Notes: generated from the letters alone by a model not told the origin. Counted from the stretch's first letter, positions 1-9,153 are shown. The stretch is 41,531 nucleotides of DNA from Firmicutes bacterium ADurb.Bin146 (GCA_002070475.1 MWDI01000051.1:1-41531), one strand, 5' to 3'. Numbers and translations: made by a program.

Positions 1-1
1 T

Positions 2-316
2 TATGTATTGGCGGTAAAGAATTTAGATAAAACATTAGCTGATATAGCTGCAGGCAAGGTTAAGATGCCCGTTGAGAATTCTAAATATGCAGAAATTTTT
101 GCATCCATAGTAAGAAGATGCAATAATTTGGATGAATTGAAAAAATTCATCAGACAAAACAAGATGAAGAAGAACGAATGCATCCATTGGTGGGAAGGTG
201 TTCTTGAAGACGGATATGAACTTATAACGGTTCAGTACAACGCTCCAGACGAGAATTTCGTTGAACTTGCAGGAAGCGAGAATCTTGTTAAGTATATTAC
301 ATCAGTAAGAGGCTAG
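2..316 (+). CDS. 3' end of an unrecognised protein gene (partial)
   Basis: The reading frame is open to the left edge of the window. The TTG at position 8 is only the first possible start inside the window, and no ribosome binding site can be seen for it, so I treat this as the C-terminal part of a longer gene. The visible 104 or so residues are charged and soluble, with no membrane segment, no signal peptide and no cysteine cluster. The tail contains a WW pair followed by an acidic, mixed alpha/beta stretch. I do not recognise the family. A strong intrinsic terminator follows 18 bases after the stop codon, so this is the last gene of its transcript. Confidence 0.6.
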   Translation, partial: YVLAVKNLDKTLADIAAGKVKMPVENSKYAEIFASIVRRCNNLDELKKFIRQNKMKKNECIHWWEGVLEDGYELITVQYNAPDENFVELAGSENLVKYITSVRG

Positions 317-333
317 GAATATTAATTAAAAAG

Positions 334-360
334 AAAGCATCAAGGGTTGATGCTTTTTTT
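334..360 (+). terminator. Intrinsic terminator of the first gene
   Basis: A perfect 10-bp stem (334-343 with 347-356) closes a GGG loop and runs into a T tract ending at 360. It ends the transcript of the partial gene at the left edge. The opposing yeiH-like gene ends about 50 bases further on. Confidence 0.85.
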
Positions 361-411
361 GTTGCTTAAAAATAAAGTAGTTATAATTTGTTATGAGTAA
401 ATATATATTGC

Positions 412-1422
412 TTATTTTATATAATTCAAAATTCCTGCTTGAGCAAACAATGATACAAAAACAACAGAGACATCTATTATAATTCCTGCAATCATAGGCT
501 TTATACCTACTCCTGCAACCTCTTTAAGACTTGTCTTCAATCCAATTGCTGCCAACGCCATTGATAATAGGAATTTTGAAAGGAATGATATTCCACTTAC
601 AATATTATCAGGCAATAGGCTAGTGCTTCTTATTCCGACAACAGCAAGAAAGCCAAGTATAAACCACGGGAAAATTTTACGAATATTTACCTTTGCGGCT
701 GGTTGTGATGAAGTTTCCTTTTTTGCATATATCCATGAAAAAACAAGCACTATCGGTACGATAAAGAGCGTTCTTGTAAGTTTGACAATTGTTGCAAGCG
801 AACCAGCAGCGTCAGAAAAGGCATATCCGGCGGCTACAACTGAGGATGTATCATTAACAGCAGTACCTATCCAAAGGCCATAACCGGTATCGCTAAGACC
901 CAAGAGCCGGCCTATCCAGGGGAAAGCAATTACAGTTATAATATCAAAAATGAAAGTTGCAGATATAGCATAAGCAATATCATAATTTTTTGCTTTAATC
1001 GTAGGACCCAAAGTTGCAACAGCAGTTCCACCGCAAATAGCAGTGCTTATTGAAAGAAGACTAGCCAGTTTCCAATTTATCTTGAATATCTTCTTACATA
1101 TATACCCTACCCCAAAAGCTGTTGCAAGAGTGAATGCCATTAGTATAAGTGCATATTTCCCTGCTTTAATTACTTGTGCAAAACTTAATGTTATACCAGC
1201 AAGAATAATTCCAGCACGTAGTATTTTTTTTGAAGTAAAATTAATGCCTTCATTGAAAAACTCATATCTGTTTAAAAGCGGATTAAGCAACATTCCCAAA
1301 AGCAGAGCAATTAATGTTTCACCGAGAATGCTTGTAGGTAGAATAAGGTTGATGACATAGGCTATGCCTGCAATCGCCCCTGAAAGCATAATGCCAGATA
1401 AGTACTTTTTAATTTTATTCAT
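412..1422 (-). CDS. YeiH/YadS-family putative sulfate/sulfite exporter membrane protein
   Basis: This 336-residue protein is almost entirely hydrophobic, with about ten predicted membrane helices. It matches the UPF0324 family (Pfam Cons_hypoth698, PF03601). Typical family signatures are visible: the AICGGTAVATLGP stretch near residues 128-140 and the NDTSSVVAAGYAFS stretch near 190-203. Length is normal for the family. The biochemical role is poorly established; members are annotated as sulfate exporters, and in E. coli yeiH sits beside the LysR-type regulator YeiE, which has been linked to sulfite. Here too the gene is divergent from a LysR regulator with 125 bp between the starts, so regulation by that neighbour is likely. 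The transported substrate is inference. Confidence 0.8.
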   Translation of the reverse strand: MNKIKKYLSGIMLSGAIAGIAYVINLILPTSILGETLIALLLGMLLNPLLNRYEFFNEGINFTSKKILRAGIILAGITLSFAQVIKAGKYALILMAFTLATAFGVGYICKKIFKINWKLASLLSISTAICGGTAVATLGPTIKAKNYDIAYAISATFIFDIITVIAFPWIGRLLGLSDTGYGLWIGTAVNDTSSVVAAGYAFSDAAGSLATIVKLTRTLFIVPIVLVFSWIYAKKETSSQPAAKVNIRKIFPWFILGFLAVVGIRSTSLLPDNIVSGISFLSKFLLSMALAAIGLKTSLKEVAGVGIKPMIAGIIIDVSVVFVSLFAQAGILNYIK

Positions 1423-1493
1423 TTAATGATTAACCCTTTCTTCTGCATTAAAATTTAATCTATAATTGATGTTAGCATATATTAATGATAAAA

Positions 1494-1519
1494 TATAATT
1501 ATAGTTTATAATGATTATA
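1494..1519. promoter_or_regulatory. Candidate LysR-type operator between yeiH-like and lysR-like genes
   Basis: A TATAAT/ATTATA inverted repeat with centres about 20 bp apart (1494-1499 and 1514-1519) lies just upstream of the regulator gene in the divergent intergenic region. Half-sites two helical turns apart suit a LysR dimer pair, but the region is very AT-rich and the dyad could be chance. Confidence 0.3.
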
Positions 1520-1547
1520 TAAAATAAACTTATGATAGGAGGAAGAT

Positions 1548-2447
1548 ATGCTAGATTTCAGGCATCAGACATTTCTTGTCTTATGTGAATGTAAGAATTA
1601 TACAAAAGCAGCAGAGCTTTTATACATCACCCAACCTGCAGTTTCACAACATATTAAATATCTCGAAGAATTTTATGGATGCAAGCTTTTTGAAACAAGC
1701 AACAAAAAAGTTAGATTAACGCATCAAGCAGAGCTATTAAGGGCATTTGCAATGACTGTTTTTTCAGACTCTAAACATTTCAAAGAAAACATACAATCAA
1801 TTCAAACAGATAAAATGCAATTTTCTTTCGGTGCGACTTTGACTATAGGTGAATATGTAATGCCTGAAATTCTTTCTCATTTGCTTATAAAATATCCTGA
1901 AATGAAAATCCATATGTCTGTTGCAAATACGCAATCTCTTCTTGAGCGGCTTAACAAAGGCATTCTTGATTTTATTATTGTAGAAGGAATGTTTGATAAA
2001 TCGGAATATAACTCTACGCTTTTCAGTCTTGAAAAGTTTATTCCAGTATGTGCATCAAATTCAGAATATGTAAATAAAGAAGTAGATTTTAAAGAGATAA
2101 TAAGAAGTCGCTTGATATTGAGAGAAAGAGGATCAGGAACACGGGAAATCTTCGAAAACATACTTCATAAGAAAAATTATTCACTCCATACTTTTCAGCA
2201 AATTATTGAAATAGGAAATATGGCAGCAATAAAGAAAATGGTTTTGAAAGGTTTAGGAATAACTTTTCTTTTTGAAATTGCTATTAAACAGGAAATAAAT
2301 AATGGCACTCTTGCTGTCATTGATATACCGGGTTTTTCTGAACAGCGGGAATTCAATTTTGTATGCTTGAAAAACAGCTTCTTTCTTGAACGCTATATTG
2401 AAATTTATAATCTTTTTAAAAAGGCATTTAAAGAGATTAATACATAA
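1548..2447 (+). CDS. LysR-family transcriptional regulator
   Basis: This 299-residue protein has the standard LysR layout: an N-terminal winged helix-turn-helix (about residues 1-60, with the recognition-helix stretch TQPAVSQHIKYLE) followed by a two-lobe co-inducer-binding domain (about 90-290). It resembles the CysL/CbbR/YeiE branch, including an RERGSGTRE motif near residue 190 that is typical of this branch. A perfect AGGAGG at 1537-1542 sets the start. It is transcribed away from the YeiH-like gene, the classic arrangement for a LysR regulator and its target. The effector cannot be read from sequence; a sulfur oxyanion would fit the neighbour. Confidence 0.9.
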   Translation: MLDFRHQTFLVLCECKNYTKAAELLYITQPAVSQHIKYLEEFYGCKLFETSNKKVRLTHQAELLRAFAMTVFSDSKHFKENIQSIQTDKMQFSFGATLTIGEYVMPEILSHLLIKYPEMKIHMSVANTQSLLERLNKGILDFIIVEGMFDKSEYNSTLFSLEKFIPVCASNSEYVNKEVDFKEIIRSRLILRERGSGTREIFENILHKKNYSLHTFQQIIEIGNMAAIKKMVLKGLGITFLFEIAIKQEINNGTLAVIDIPGFSEQREFNFVCLKNSFFLERYIEIYNLFKKAFKEINT

Positions 2448-2453
2448 AAATTC

Positions 2454-3179
2454 TCATGACCTTCTGTTATAGTCATTATTATCGTACATATTCTTGTAAT
2501 AACGGCTTTCCTTTGAAAAAGTTCTTAGCTTTTTAATATTGAATATCCAAAGGAAGATAACAAAAGGAACAAATGCGAAAAGCCAGTTTATATTCAATGA
2601 CAAAATGAAGTTAAATGTACCGTGAAGAAGTACAGGATATATTAATGATTTAATTTTATAGCTTCTCATAAGGGCAAAGGTAGGAGCGAATTTAGATAAT
2701 GATATATAATATCCCATTGTTATGGCGAACAGCATATGGCCTGGAACAGAGAATATGCCTCTATAAAGTGCGATAGTAGGATTTTCCGCTTCAAAGTTGA
2801 TTATATACATAATATTCTCTACTGCTGCAAAACCTAAAGATGCGAATGCGCAATATATAATACCATCAAGTTTTTCATTGTATGCGGGTTTATGATAAGA
2901 AACAAGGTAGACGGATGCTCTTTTTAATGACTCCTCTGTAAGTGCGGCAACAATGAAGGAAGTGTATGCTATACCAAGAATAGTATCTGGAAAGATATTG
3001 AACCTTTCAAGGAATCCTTCAATAAATATAGCTGGTATACTTATTAGGCATCCCGCAATAAACTGGAAGATAAGCAGTTTAGCAGGTTCCTTGTCGTGTC
3101 TGTCTACTACTAAAAGCAGTATTATAAGCGCCGCAACAGGTGAAAGAGCAGAAAATATAATTCTAAAAATATCAGTCAT
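2454..3179 (-). CDS. PrsW-family intramembrane metalloprotease
   Basis: The 241-residue protein has about seven or eight hydrophobic segments and the PrsW family motifs: EESLK with E82-E83, EN at 121-122, H148 in a PGHML motif and H186 in an LLHGTFN motif. These acidic and histidine residues are the proposed metal-binding set. In Bacillus subtilis PrsW performs site-1 cleavage of the anti-sigma factor RsiW. No anti-sigma/sigma pair lies nearby, so the substrate here is unknown. It starts 11 bases after the second chromate-transporter gene with a good GGGGG ribosome binding site, so it is probably the last gene of that operon. It converges with the LysR gene, leaving only six bases between stops. 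Confidence 0.8.
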   Translation of the reverse strand: MTDIFRIIFSALSPVAALIILLLVVDRHDKEPAKLLIFQFIAGCLISIPAIFIEGFLERFNIFPDTILGIAYTSFIVAALTEESLKRASVYLVSYHKPAYNEKLDGIIYCAFASLGFAAVENIMYIINFEAENPTIALYRGIFSVPGHMLFAITMGYYISLSKFAPTFALMRSYKIKSLIYPVLLHGTFNFILSLNINWLFAFVPFVIFLWIFNIKKLRTFSKESRYYKNMYDNNDYNRRS

Positions 3180-3190
3180 GTAATCCCCCT

Positions 3191-3757
3191 TTAAAACTTG
3201 AATATTATTCCCACTACTCCGGCAAAAACAATGAATACGATTGGATGGATCCTTTTAAAGAAAATTCTAACTACAAGCAGACATACAAACAATATCAAAG
3301 CTTTTATATAAATTATATCAAGAATATTCCCCGTTTCAACAAATGTATCATATGTTATAACTGATACATTAAGTACAGCATAAGCAGCTGCAGTAATAAG
3401 TCCAAGAGAAGCTGGCCTTAATCCATACATTGCGTTTAATACTCTTTTATCCTGACTGAATGTGGCAAGAAGTCGCGAAATTATAAGTACGATTATAACT
3501 GATGGTAATATAATAGCTAAAGATGCGATTATAGCACCAGGAATTTTTGCTGCCATATATCCAGTATATGTCGCCATATTGATGCCTATCGGACCTGGCG
3601 TTGACTCTGAAATCGCAATCATGTCAGGGATAATAGATGTATCCAGCCAGTCATATCTTTTACCTATATCATATAGGAAGGGTATTGTAGCAAGTCCTCC
3701 GCCAATAGAGAAAAGGCCAGTTTTGAAAAATTCCCAGAAAAGTTCAAGATATATCAT
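3191..3757 (-). CDS. Chromate transporter family protein, second half-size subunit
   Basis: This 188-residue membrane protein has the N-terminal FSIGGGLATIPFL motif (the GGG signature of the CHR family) and a central TPGPIGINMATYTGY stretch. Each CHR half has about five or six helices, and short members occur as tandem pairs whose products probably combine to form one transporter. Its ATG overlaps the TGA of the upstream half by four bases (3754-3757), which indicates translational coupling. In characterised two-gene systems such pairs export chromate, but many clostridial homologues have no tested substrate, so chromate should be read as the family name only. Confidence 0.88.
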   Translation of the reverse strand: MIYLELFWEFFKTGLFSIGGGLATIPFLYDIGKRYDWLDTSIIPDMIAISESTPGPIGINMATYTGYMAAKIPGAIIASLAIILPSVIIVLIISRLLATFSQDKRVLNAMYGLRPASLGLITAAAYAVLNVSVITYDTFVETGNILDIIYIKALILFVCLLVVRIFFKRIHPIVFIVFAGVVGIIFKF

Positions 3758-4308
3758 TTTTCCCTCCCTTTTCTTTCATTCATACGGGTTCCCAGAACAA
3801 GTCCGGTTATTGCAGAGCCTAAAATTATGAAAACAGGAGATATTGAAGTAAATACTGATAAGAAAAAGGATAGTATATACAGTAAAATACACAACCAGTC
3901 TATGACTGATTTCTTATACATATCAATTATTGTAACTATAACTAATGCTGCGACAGCTACTCTAATTCCCGCAAAAGCATGACCCACTGCTTCTATATGT
4001 AGAAAATTTGTAAGGATTGTAGCAATTATCGTAATAATAATAATTGAAGGTGTGATTACCCCAAGGGCACTGAATATCCCGCCAAGATAGCTTTTTTTCT
4101 TGAATCCTATATATGTGGATACATTTACAGCAATAATTCCAGGGGTACACTGACTTAATGTGTAGTAGTCAATAATATTCTCTGTAGTTAACCATTTCTT
4201 TTTTTCTACAATTTCTTTTTGGAGAATGGGAAGCATAGTATAACCTCCTCCGAATGTAAAAAGGCCTACCTTGAAGAAAATCCAGTATAATTCAAAAAGG
4301 GTTTTCAT
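3754..4308 (-). CDS. Chromate transporter family protein, first half-size subunit
   Basis: This half-size CHR protein has the signature FTFGGGYTMLPIL near its start and an STPGxI-like CTPGIIAVNVSTYIGF motif. I place the start at the ATG whose first base is 4308, because an AGAGGAGG ribosome binding site lies just upstream of it. The in-frame ATG 18 bases further out would put that binding site inside the gene. The product is 184 residues, with a short basic C-terminus. It forms a coupled pair with the next gene and is the first of three co-directional membrane-protein genes. Confidence 0.88.
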   Translation of the reverse strand: MKTLFELYWIFFKVGLFTFGGGYTMLPILQKEIVEKKKWLTTENIIDYYTLSQCTPGIIAVNVSTYIGFKKKSYLGGIFSALGVITPSIIIITIIATILTNFLHIEAVGHAFAGIRVAVAALVIVTIIDMYKKSVIDWLCILLYILSFFLSVFTSISPVFIILGSAITGLVLGTRMNERKGREK

Positions 4309-4367
4309 ATAACCTCCTCTTTTCATTATACCCTGTTTTTGAGTAAAATATTAAAAGAATCAGAATA

Positions 4368-4396
4368 TTTACCAGGACTGGCTTTTTATGTATAAT
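4368..4396 (+). promoter_or_regulatory. Putative promoter of dapF-dapL
   Basis: A TATAAT box at 4391-4396 is preceded by TTTACC at 4368-4373 with a 17-bp spacer. It ends 20 bases before the dapF start codon. The -10 is perfect and the -35 is weak. Confidence 0.5.
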
Positions 4397-4416
4397 TAAT
4401 TGAAGGAAGGCACATT

Positions 4417-5298
4417 ATGAAATTTACCAAAATGCACGGAGCTGGAAATGACTATATATACATAAACTGTCTGGATTGCAAAATTGATGATCCTTCATCC
4501 TTGGCACTAAAATTAAGTGATAGGCATTTTGGGATAGGCGCAGATGGGTTGGTGCTTATACAGACTTCAAAAGCTGCTGATTTCTATATGAGGATGTTCA
4601 ATGCTGATGGGTCAGAAGGGTCGATGTGCGGAAATGCTATCAGATGCGTCGCAAAATATGTATATGACAATAAACTTACGAAAAAGCTTAAGCTTAATAT
4701 TGAGACTAAAAGCGGTATCAAGCACCTTGTACTTTTCACTGGTATTGATGGATTAGTGGAGGCTGTGGAAGTAGATATGGGTACTGCTTATCTGAAACGC
4801 AAGGAAATACCTATGATATTTGATAATACTAATAAAGATGAGACATTCATAAACAAACCTATACTCGTAGCAGAGAAAGAATATAATGCGACATGCGTGT
4901 CAATGGGTAATCCCCATTGCATAATATTCATGAATGATAAAAAGAATAAAACTAATCTTGAGCAATCCCTGGATTTTCTGGACCTTGACAAGATAGGACC
5001 GGCTTTTGAAAAGCATCCAATGTTTCCAGACAGGATAAATACTGAATTTGTAGAAGTAATAGATAAAAATAATCTTAAAATGCGGGTTTATGAAAGAGGC
5101 TCAGGTGAAACTTTAGCTTGTGGGACAGGTGCATGCGCTATAGTCGTCGCAGCAGTTCTTAATGGGATATGTAAAAGAAATCAAAAGGTTTCCGCCATTT
5201 TAAGAGGCGGAATATTGGAAGTCACATATCTCGATGATGGCAGAGTTATTTTAAAAGGTGAAGCGGTTCATGTTTTTGATACTGAAATTAATATATAA
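4417..5298 (+). CDS. dapF: Diaminopimelate epimerase
   Basis: DapF interconverts LL- and meso-diaminopimelate in the last step before lysine and peptidoglycan precursor synthesis. The 293-residue protein begins MKFTKMHGAGND, the canonical start of the family. It shows both catalytic-cysteine motifs: MCGNAIRCVAKY (near residue 70) and GSGETLACGTGACA (near 228-241). These two cysteines act as the acid/base pair. Length is normal to slightly long. A GAAGGAAGG ribosome binding site lies upstream. It is followed after 20 bases by dapL, so the two enzymes acting in sequence on LL-DAP are co-transcribed. Confidence 0.96.
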   Translation: MKFTKMHGAGNDYIYINCLDCKIDDPSSLALKLSDRHFGIGADGLVLIQTSKAADFYMRMFNADGSEGSMCGNAIRCVAKYVYDNKLTKKLKLNIETKSGIKHLVLFTGIDGLVEAVEVDMGTAYLKRKEIPMIFDNTNKDETFINKPILVAEKEYNATCVSMGNPHCIIFMNDKKNKTNLEQSLDFLDLDKIGPAFEKHPMFPDRINTEFVEVIDKNNLKMRVYERGSGETLACGTGACAIVVAAVLNGICKRNQKVSAILRGGILEVTYLDDGRVILKGEAVHVFDTEINI

Positions 5299-5318
5299 CA
5301 GAAAAAAAGGAGAAATAG

Positions 5319-6497
5319 ATGGTAAGAGTAAATGAGAATTATAATAATCTTAAACAAAGTTATCTCTTTAAGGATATAGCGACAAAGGTTGCTACATACA
5401 AAAAAGCGAATCCAGATAAAAAGGTAATAAGCCTAGGAATCGGTGATGTAACTCTTCCTCTAGCAGGTAAAGTTGTCGAAGCCTTGAAAAAAGCATCCGA
5501 TGAAATGGGAAAAACAGAGACCTTCAGGGGATATGCACCTGACCAGGGTTATGATTTTTTAAGGGAGAAAATTTCTGAACATTATAAAAAAAGAAATGTT
5601 AATGTTGACATAAATGAAATATTCGTGTCAGATGGAGCTAAAAGCGATGTTGGCAATATTACAGAGATTTTTTCGAGAGATAATATAGTAATGATTCCAG
5701 ACCCGGTATATCCTGTTTACATGGATACCAATGTAATGGACGGAAGAAAGATAATTTTTGCAAATGCCAATAAGAAAAATAATTTCTTAGCAATGCCTGA
5801 TGAAAGGCATGCTGACATGATATATCTGTGTTCGCCTAATAATCCATGCGGAAGCGTATATTCAAAAGAAATGCTTGCAAAATGGGTTGATTATGCTTTA
5901 TTTCATAATGCAGTTATATTATTTGATGCCGCATATGAAGCTTTTATAACCAATGATATGCTACCAAGAAGTATTTTTGAGATTGAAGGAGCAGAGAAAT
6001 GTGCTATAGAGTTCTGTAGTTTTTCCAAATTAGCAGGATTCACCGGTACAAGATGCGCATACACAATTATAAAGAAAGAACTAAAACCAGGAGGTTTTTC
6101 CTTGCATGATATGTGGGTTCGAAGACAGAGCACCAAACTTAACGGCGTATCATATGTAATTCAAAGAGCTGCTGAAGCTGTGTTCACTGATGAAGGAATG
6201 GAGCAATGCAAGATGAATATAAAGTATTATCTTGATAATGCAAAGATTATTTCAGTACTTTTAAAAGAAAAAGAAATATACCATACAGGAGGAACTAATT
6301 CCCCATATATTTGGATGAGCTGTCCAAATAATATGAAATCCTGGGAGTTTTTTGATATGCTGTTAAATGAAACTAGTGTTGTAGGAACACCTGGTAGCGG
6401 ATTTGGCACGAACGGAGAAGGGTACTTTAGGCTGACATCCTTTGGAAGCAGAGAAAATACTATAGAAGCTGTTGAAAGATTAAGAAGAGTTCTTTAA
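5319..6497 (+). CDS. dapL: LL-diaminopimelate aminotransferase
   Basis: DapL converts tetrahydrodipicolinate directly to LL-diaminopimelate with glutamate as amino donor, bypassing the succinylase/acetylase routes. The 392-residue protein is a fold-type I PLP aminotransferase. It starts MVRVNENYNNLKQSYLF, a typical DapL N-terminus, and contains ISLGIGDVTLPL, YLCSPNNPCG and the PLP-lysine region FCSFSKLAGFTGTR. The conserved Arg near the end (FRLTSFG) binds the substrate carboxylate. An AAAAGGAG ribosome binding site precedes it. Pairing with dapF supports DapL rather than another class I/II aminotransferase. The DapL pathway is known in many clostridia, chlamydiae and plants. Confidence 0.95.
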   Translation: MVRVNENYNNLKQSYLFKDIATKVATYKKANPDKKVISLGIGDVTLPLAGKVVEALKKASDEMGKTETFRGYAPDQGYDFLREKISEHYKKRNVNVDINEIFVSDGAKSDVGNITEIFSRDNIVMIPDPVYPVYMDTNVMDGRKIIFANANKKNNFLAMPDERHADMIYLCSPNNPCGSVYSKEMLAKWVDYALFHNAVILFDAAYEAFITNDMLPRSIFEIEGAEKCAIEFCSFSKLAGFTGTRCAYTIIKKELKPGGFSLHDMWVRRQSTKLNGVSYVIQRAAEAVFTDEGMEQCKMNIKYYLDNAKIISVLLKEKEIYHTGGTNSPYIWMSCPNNMKSWEFFDMLLNETSVVGTPGSGFGTNGEGYFRLTSFGSRENTIEAVERLRRVL

Positions 6498-6511
6498 TTT
6501 TAGCAAATAAT

Positions 6512-6539
6512 AAAAAACAGCGTATAAATGCTGTTTTTT
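6512..6539. terminator. Bidirectional terminator between dapL and prs
   Basis: A 10-bp stem (6512-6521 with 6530-6539) has an A-run on the 5' side and a T-run on the 3' side, so it can end both the dapF-dapL transcript and the opposing nfn-prs transcript. The two genes converge here. Confidence 0.85.
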
Positions 6540-6560
6540 TATTTATTCCATTTCTAATAT

Positions 6561-7715
6561 CTATTTAATCAATCCTTCTTCAATCTGGCTTTTTCTTACT
6601 TTTTCTAAAAGTTTATCTATTCTGTCAACAGGATTTAAAAGATCAGACATTGATGCATCGTGGTGAAGAGTGTCAATTATGAAAGAAATATATTTTGACA
6701 TATCAACTTCTTTGAACCATTCTCTTTTTAATAATTCAGGGCTTCTGTATACAAGATTAGTTGTAAGAACTGCAGTCACTGCACTTTGCTCATAAGCCTT
6801 GTCAAAGGCATCAAGCCCATTGCAGAATAAACCGAATGTACAACACATAAATATTCTTTTCGCTTTTTTTTCAGTCAGCTGATAGAAGATATCTAATGCA
6901 GATTCGCCTGATGCGATAATATCCTCCACGACTATGACATCCTTGCCTTCAATATTATCTCCGAGAAATTCATGGGATACAATAGGATTTCTGCCTTGTT
7001 CCACGACGGAATAATCTCTTCTTTTGTAGAACATGCCAAGATCAAGTCCTATCATAGATGCAAAAGCTATAGCTCTGTTCATGCCGCCTTCATCAGGAGA
7101 TATAACCATAGTATGTTCTTTATCAAATATTATATCTGGGAAGGAGTTAGTAAGTCGCTTCAGCATCTGGTAGGCTACTGGAACAGATTCAAATCCGCTA
7201 AGAGGTATGGCATTCTGTATCCTCGGATCGTGAGCATCGAATGTTATTATATTATCTACACCCATTCCTACGAGTTCTTGCAATGCTATTGCGCAGTCCA
7301 AAGATTCACGATATTTTCTTTTATGCTGTCTTCCCTCATAAAGCATCGGCATAATGACTGTTATTCTTCTGGCTTTTCCATTTGTTGCAGCTATAATCCT
7401 TTTCAAATCAGCAAAATGGTCATCCGGACTCATAGGAACCTTCATTCCATACATCTCAAAGGTTATGCCATAATTAAATGCATCACATATTATAAATACA
7501 TCATGACCTCTTACTGATTCTAATATTACGCCTTTTCCTTCTCCAGTTCCGAATCTTGGGCAGATTGCATCAGTAATAAATGTATGGTTTGCATCTTTAT
7601 CACAGGTCCACTGTTTTAGATACCAATCAATTTTCTTTGTAATTTCTTCACAACCATGCATTCCGATTATTGATAGTTCTCCTAAAGGAAGCACGGTTTC
7701 AAATGGCTGGACCAT
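6561..7715 (-). CDS. prs: Ribose-phosphate pyrophosphokinase (PRPP synthetase), long clostridial type
   Basis: Prs makes PRPP from ribose 5-phosphate and ATP for nucleotide, histidine and tryptophan synthesis. The product is 384 residues, about 70 longer than the classical enzyme. Recognisable elements are the YEGRQHKRKYRESL stretch (near 126-139), the FDAHDPR motif (159-165), the SPDEGGMNRA segment (near 206-215) and the PRPP-binding loop VVEDIIASGES (262-272), which replaces the usual VDDMIDTGGT. I choose the ATG whose first base is 7715. It has a GGAGGGAG site upstream, while an in-frame ATG 96 bases earlier would read into nfnB. It follows nfnB by 37 bases and is probably the third gene of that operon. 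Confidence 0.9.
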   Translation of the reverse strand: MVQPFETVLPLGELSIIGMHGCEEITKKIDWYLKQWTCDKDANHTFITDAICPRFGTGEGKGVILESVRGHDVFIICDAFNYGITFEMYGMKVPMSPDDHFADLKRIIAATNGKARRITVIMPMLYEGRQHKRKYRESLDCAIALQELVGMGVDNIITFDAHDPRIQNAIPLSGFESVPVAYQMLKRLTNSFPDIIFDKEHTMVISPDEGGMNRAIAFASMIGLDLGMFYKRRDYSVVEQGRNPIVSHEFLGDNIEGKDVIVVEDIIASGESALDIFYQLTEKKAKRIFMCCTFGLFCNGLDAFDKAYEQSAVTAVLTTNLVYRSPELLKREWFKEVDMSKYISFIIDTLHHDASMSDLLNPVDRIDKLLEKVRKSQIEEGLIK

Positions 7716-7752
7716 ATCAGTCACTCCCTCCGTTTTAACTTTACTAATGTTA

Positions 7753-9153
7753 TCACCTGCCAAGATATTTATCAATAGCAGCAGCGGCTTTCTTGCCCGC
7801 TCCCATAGCAAGGATTACTGTTGCTGCACCTGTAACAACATCACCGCCTGCAAATATGTAAGGTATTGAAGTCTGACCTGTTTCTGGGTCGGCAACTATA
7901 CATCCCCACTTATTGGTATCAAGACCTTTTGTAGTGCTTTTTATCAGAGGATTTGGACTGGTGCCAATAGCTATTATTACTGAAGTTGCATCTAGAATAT
8001 ATTCTGAACCGGGAATAGTTACAGGACGTCTTCTTCCATCAGGTCCTGGCTCAGAAAGTTGCATTTTAATGCATTCCATACCATTTACCCATCCTTTATC
8101 CCCTAAGATCTGAGTAGGATTAGTGAGCAGATGGAACTCAATACCTTCTTCTTTGGCATGATGTACTTCTTCAATTCTTGCAGGCATTTCCTGTTCGCTT
8201 CTTCTATATACAATACTTACATGCTCAGCTTTTAAACGTTTTGCAGCTCTTGCGGCATCCATTGCTACATTGCCACCTCCTACGACTGCTACATGAGTAC
8301 CGAAATATATAGGGGTATCATAAGAAGGATCATATGCTTTCATCAGATTGACACGTGTCAAAAATTCATTAGCTGAATATACCCCATTAAGATTTTCCCC
8401 AGGGATATTCATAAAATTAGGTAATCCTGCACCTGTGCCTACAAAGACAGCTTCAAATCCTTCTTCATCATGAAGTTCTTGTATTGAAACAGTCTTTCCT
8501 ATTACCATATTTAATTCTATTTTTACACCTTTTGTCTTAAGTCTTTCTATTTCCTTTTCCACTATCAATTTTGGTAACCGGAATTCAGGTATTCCATAAA
8601 CCAAAACCCCGCCTGCTTTATGTAAAGCCTCGAATATAGTAACATCATATCCCATATCACATAAATCCGATGCAGCAGCTAATCCTGAAGGTCCGCTTCC
8701 CACTATAGCAACTTTCTTATTCTTCTTAACTGTAGGTTTTGGTACATCAAAAGTGAAAGTTTCTTTTGCAAGCATATAGTCTGCGACATATCTTTCTAGT
8801 CTTCCTATCGCTACAGGCTCTCCCTTAATACCACGTACACAAGGCAGTTCGCATTGTGATTCTTGAGGGCAAACCCTACCGCATATAGCAGGAAGAGAGT
8901 TGGTTCTTGTAATAATCTCATAAGCCTCTTCTATGTTTCCCTCTGTTATGGATTTTATAAAATTGGGAATGTCAATATTTACAGGACATCCTGCTACACA
9001 AGGCTTATGCTTACAGTTTAAACAACGCGTAGCTTCTTCGTGAGCCATCTGTGGAGTATATCCGGTTGTAACCTCAAGAAAATTGCCGTTTCGTATGGTC
9101 GGATCCTGTTCCGGCATTTTTGTTTTCAAAGGAGTCATATTAAATTTTGCCAT
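7753..9153 (-). CDS. nfnB: Large subunit of NADH-dependent ferredoxin:NADP+ oxidoreductase (NfnB / GltA-like)
   Basis: This 466-residue flavoprotein belongs to the glutamate-synthase small-subunit-like family. Two four-cysteine sets for [4Fe-4S] clusters are visible: C44, C47, C52, C56 and C91, C95, C101, C105. They are followed by the FAD-binding GSGPSG (152-157) and a second dinucleotide-binding VVGGGNVAMDAAR near 290. Alone it could be called gltA or sudA. The adjacent gene encodes the matching small subunit, so an Nfn-type complex is the best call: it couples NADPH oxidation to reduction of ferredoxin and NAD+, or the reverse, by flavin-based bifurcation. The partner's stop codon and this start share one base (TAATG), so they are translationally coupled. 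Confidence 0.88.
   Translation of the reverse strand: MAKFNMTPLKTKMPEQDPTIRNGNFLEVTTGYTPQMAHEEATRCLNCKHKPCVAGCPVNIDIPNFIKSITEGNIEEAYEIITRTNSLPAICGRVCPQESQCELPCVRGIKGEPVAIGRLERYVADYMLAKETFTFDVPKPTVKKNKKVAIVGSGPSGLAAASDLCDMGYDVTIFEALHKAGGVLVYGIPEFRLPKLIVEKEIERLKTKGVKIELNMVIGKTVSIQELHDEEGFEAVFVGTGAGLPNFMNIPGENLNGVYSANEFLTRVNLMKAYDPSYDTPIYFGTHVAVVGGGNVAMDAARAAKRLKAEHVSIVYRRSEQEMPARIEEVHHAKEEGIEFHLLTNPTQILGDKGWVNGMECIKMQLSEPGPDGRRRPVTIPGSEYILDATSVIIAIGTSPNPLIKSTTKGLDTNKWGCIVADPETGQTSIPYIFAGGDVVTGAATVILAMGAGKKAAAAIDKYLGR

Noticed and set aside
6972..7517. A 181-codon plus-strand frame inside prs
   Set aside because: It is antisense to a well-conserved gene, has no recognisable domain or ribosome binding site, and its composition follows the complement of prs.
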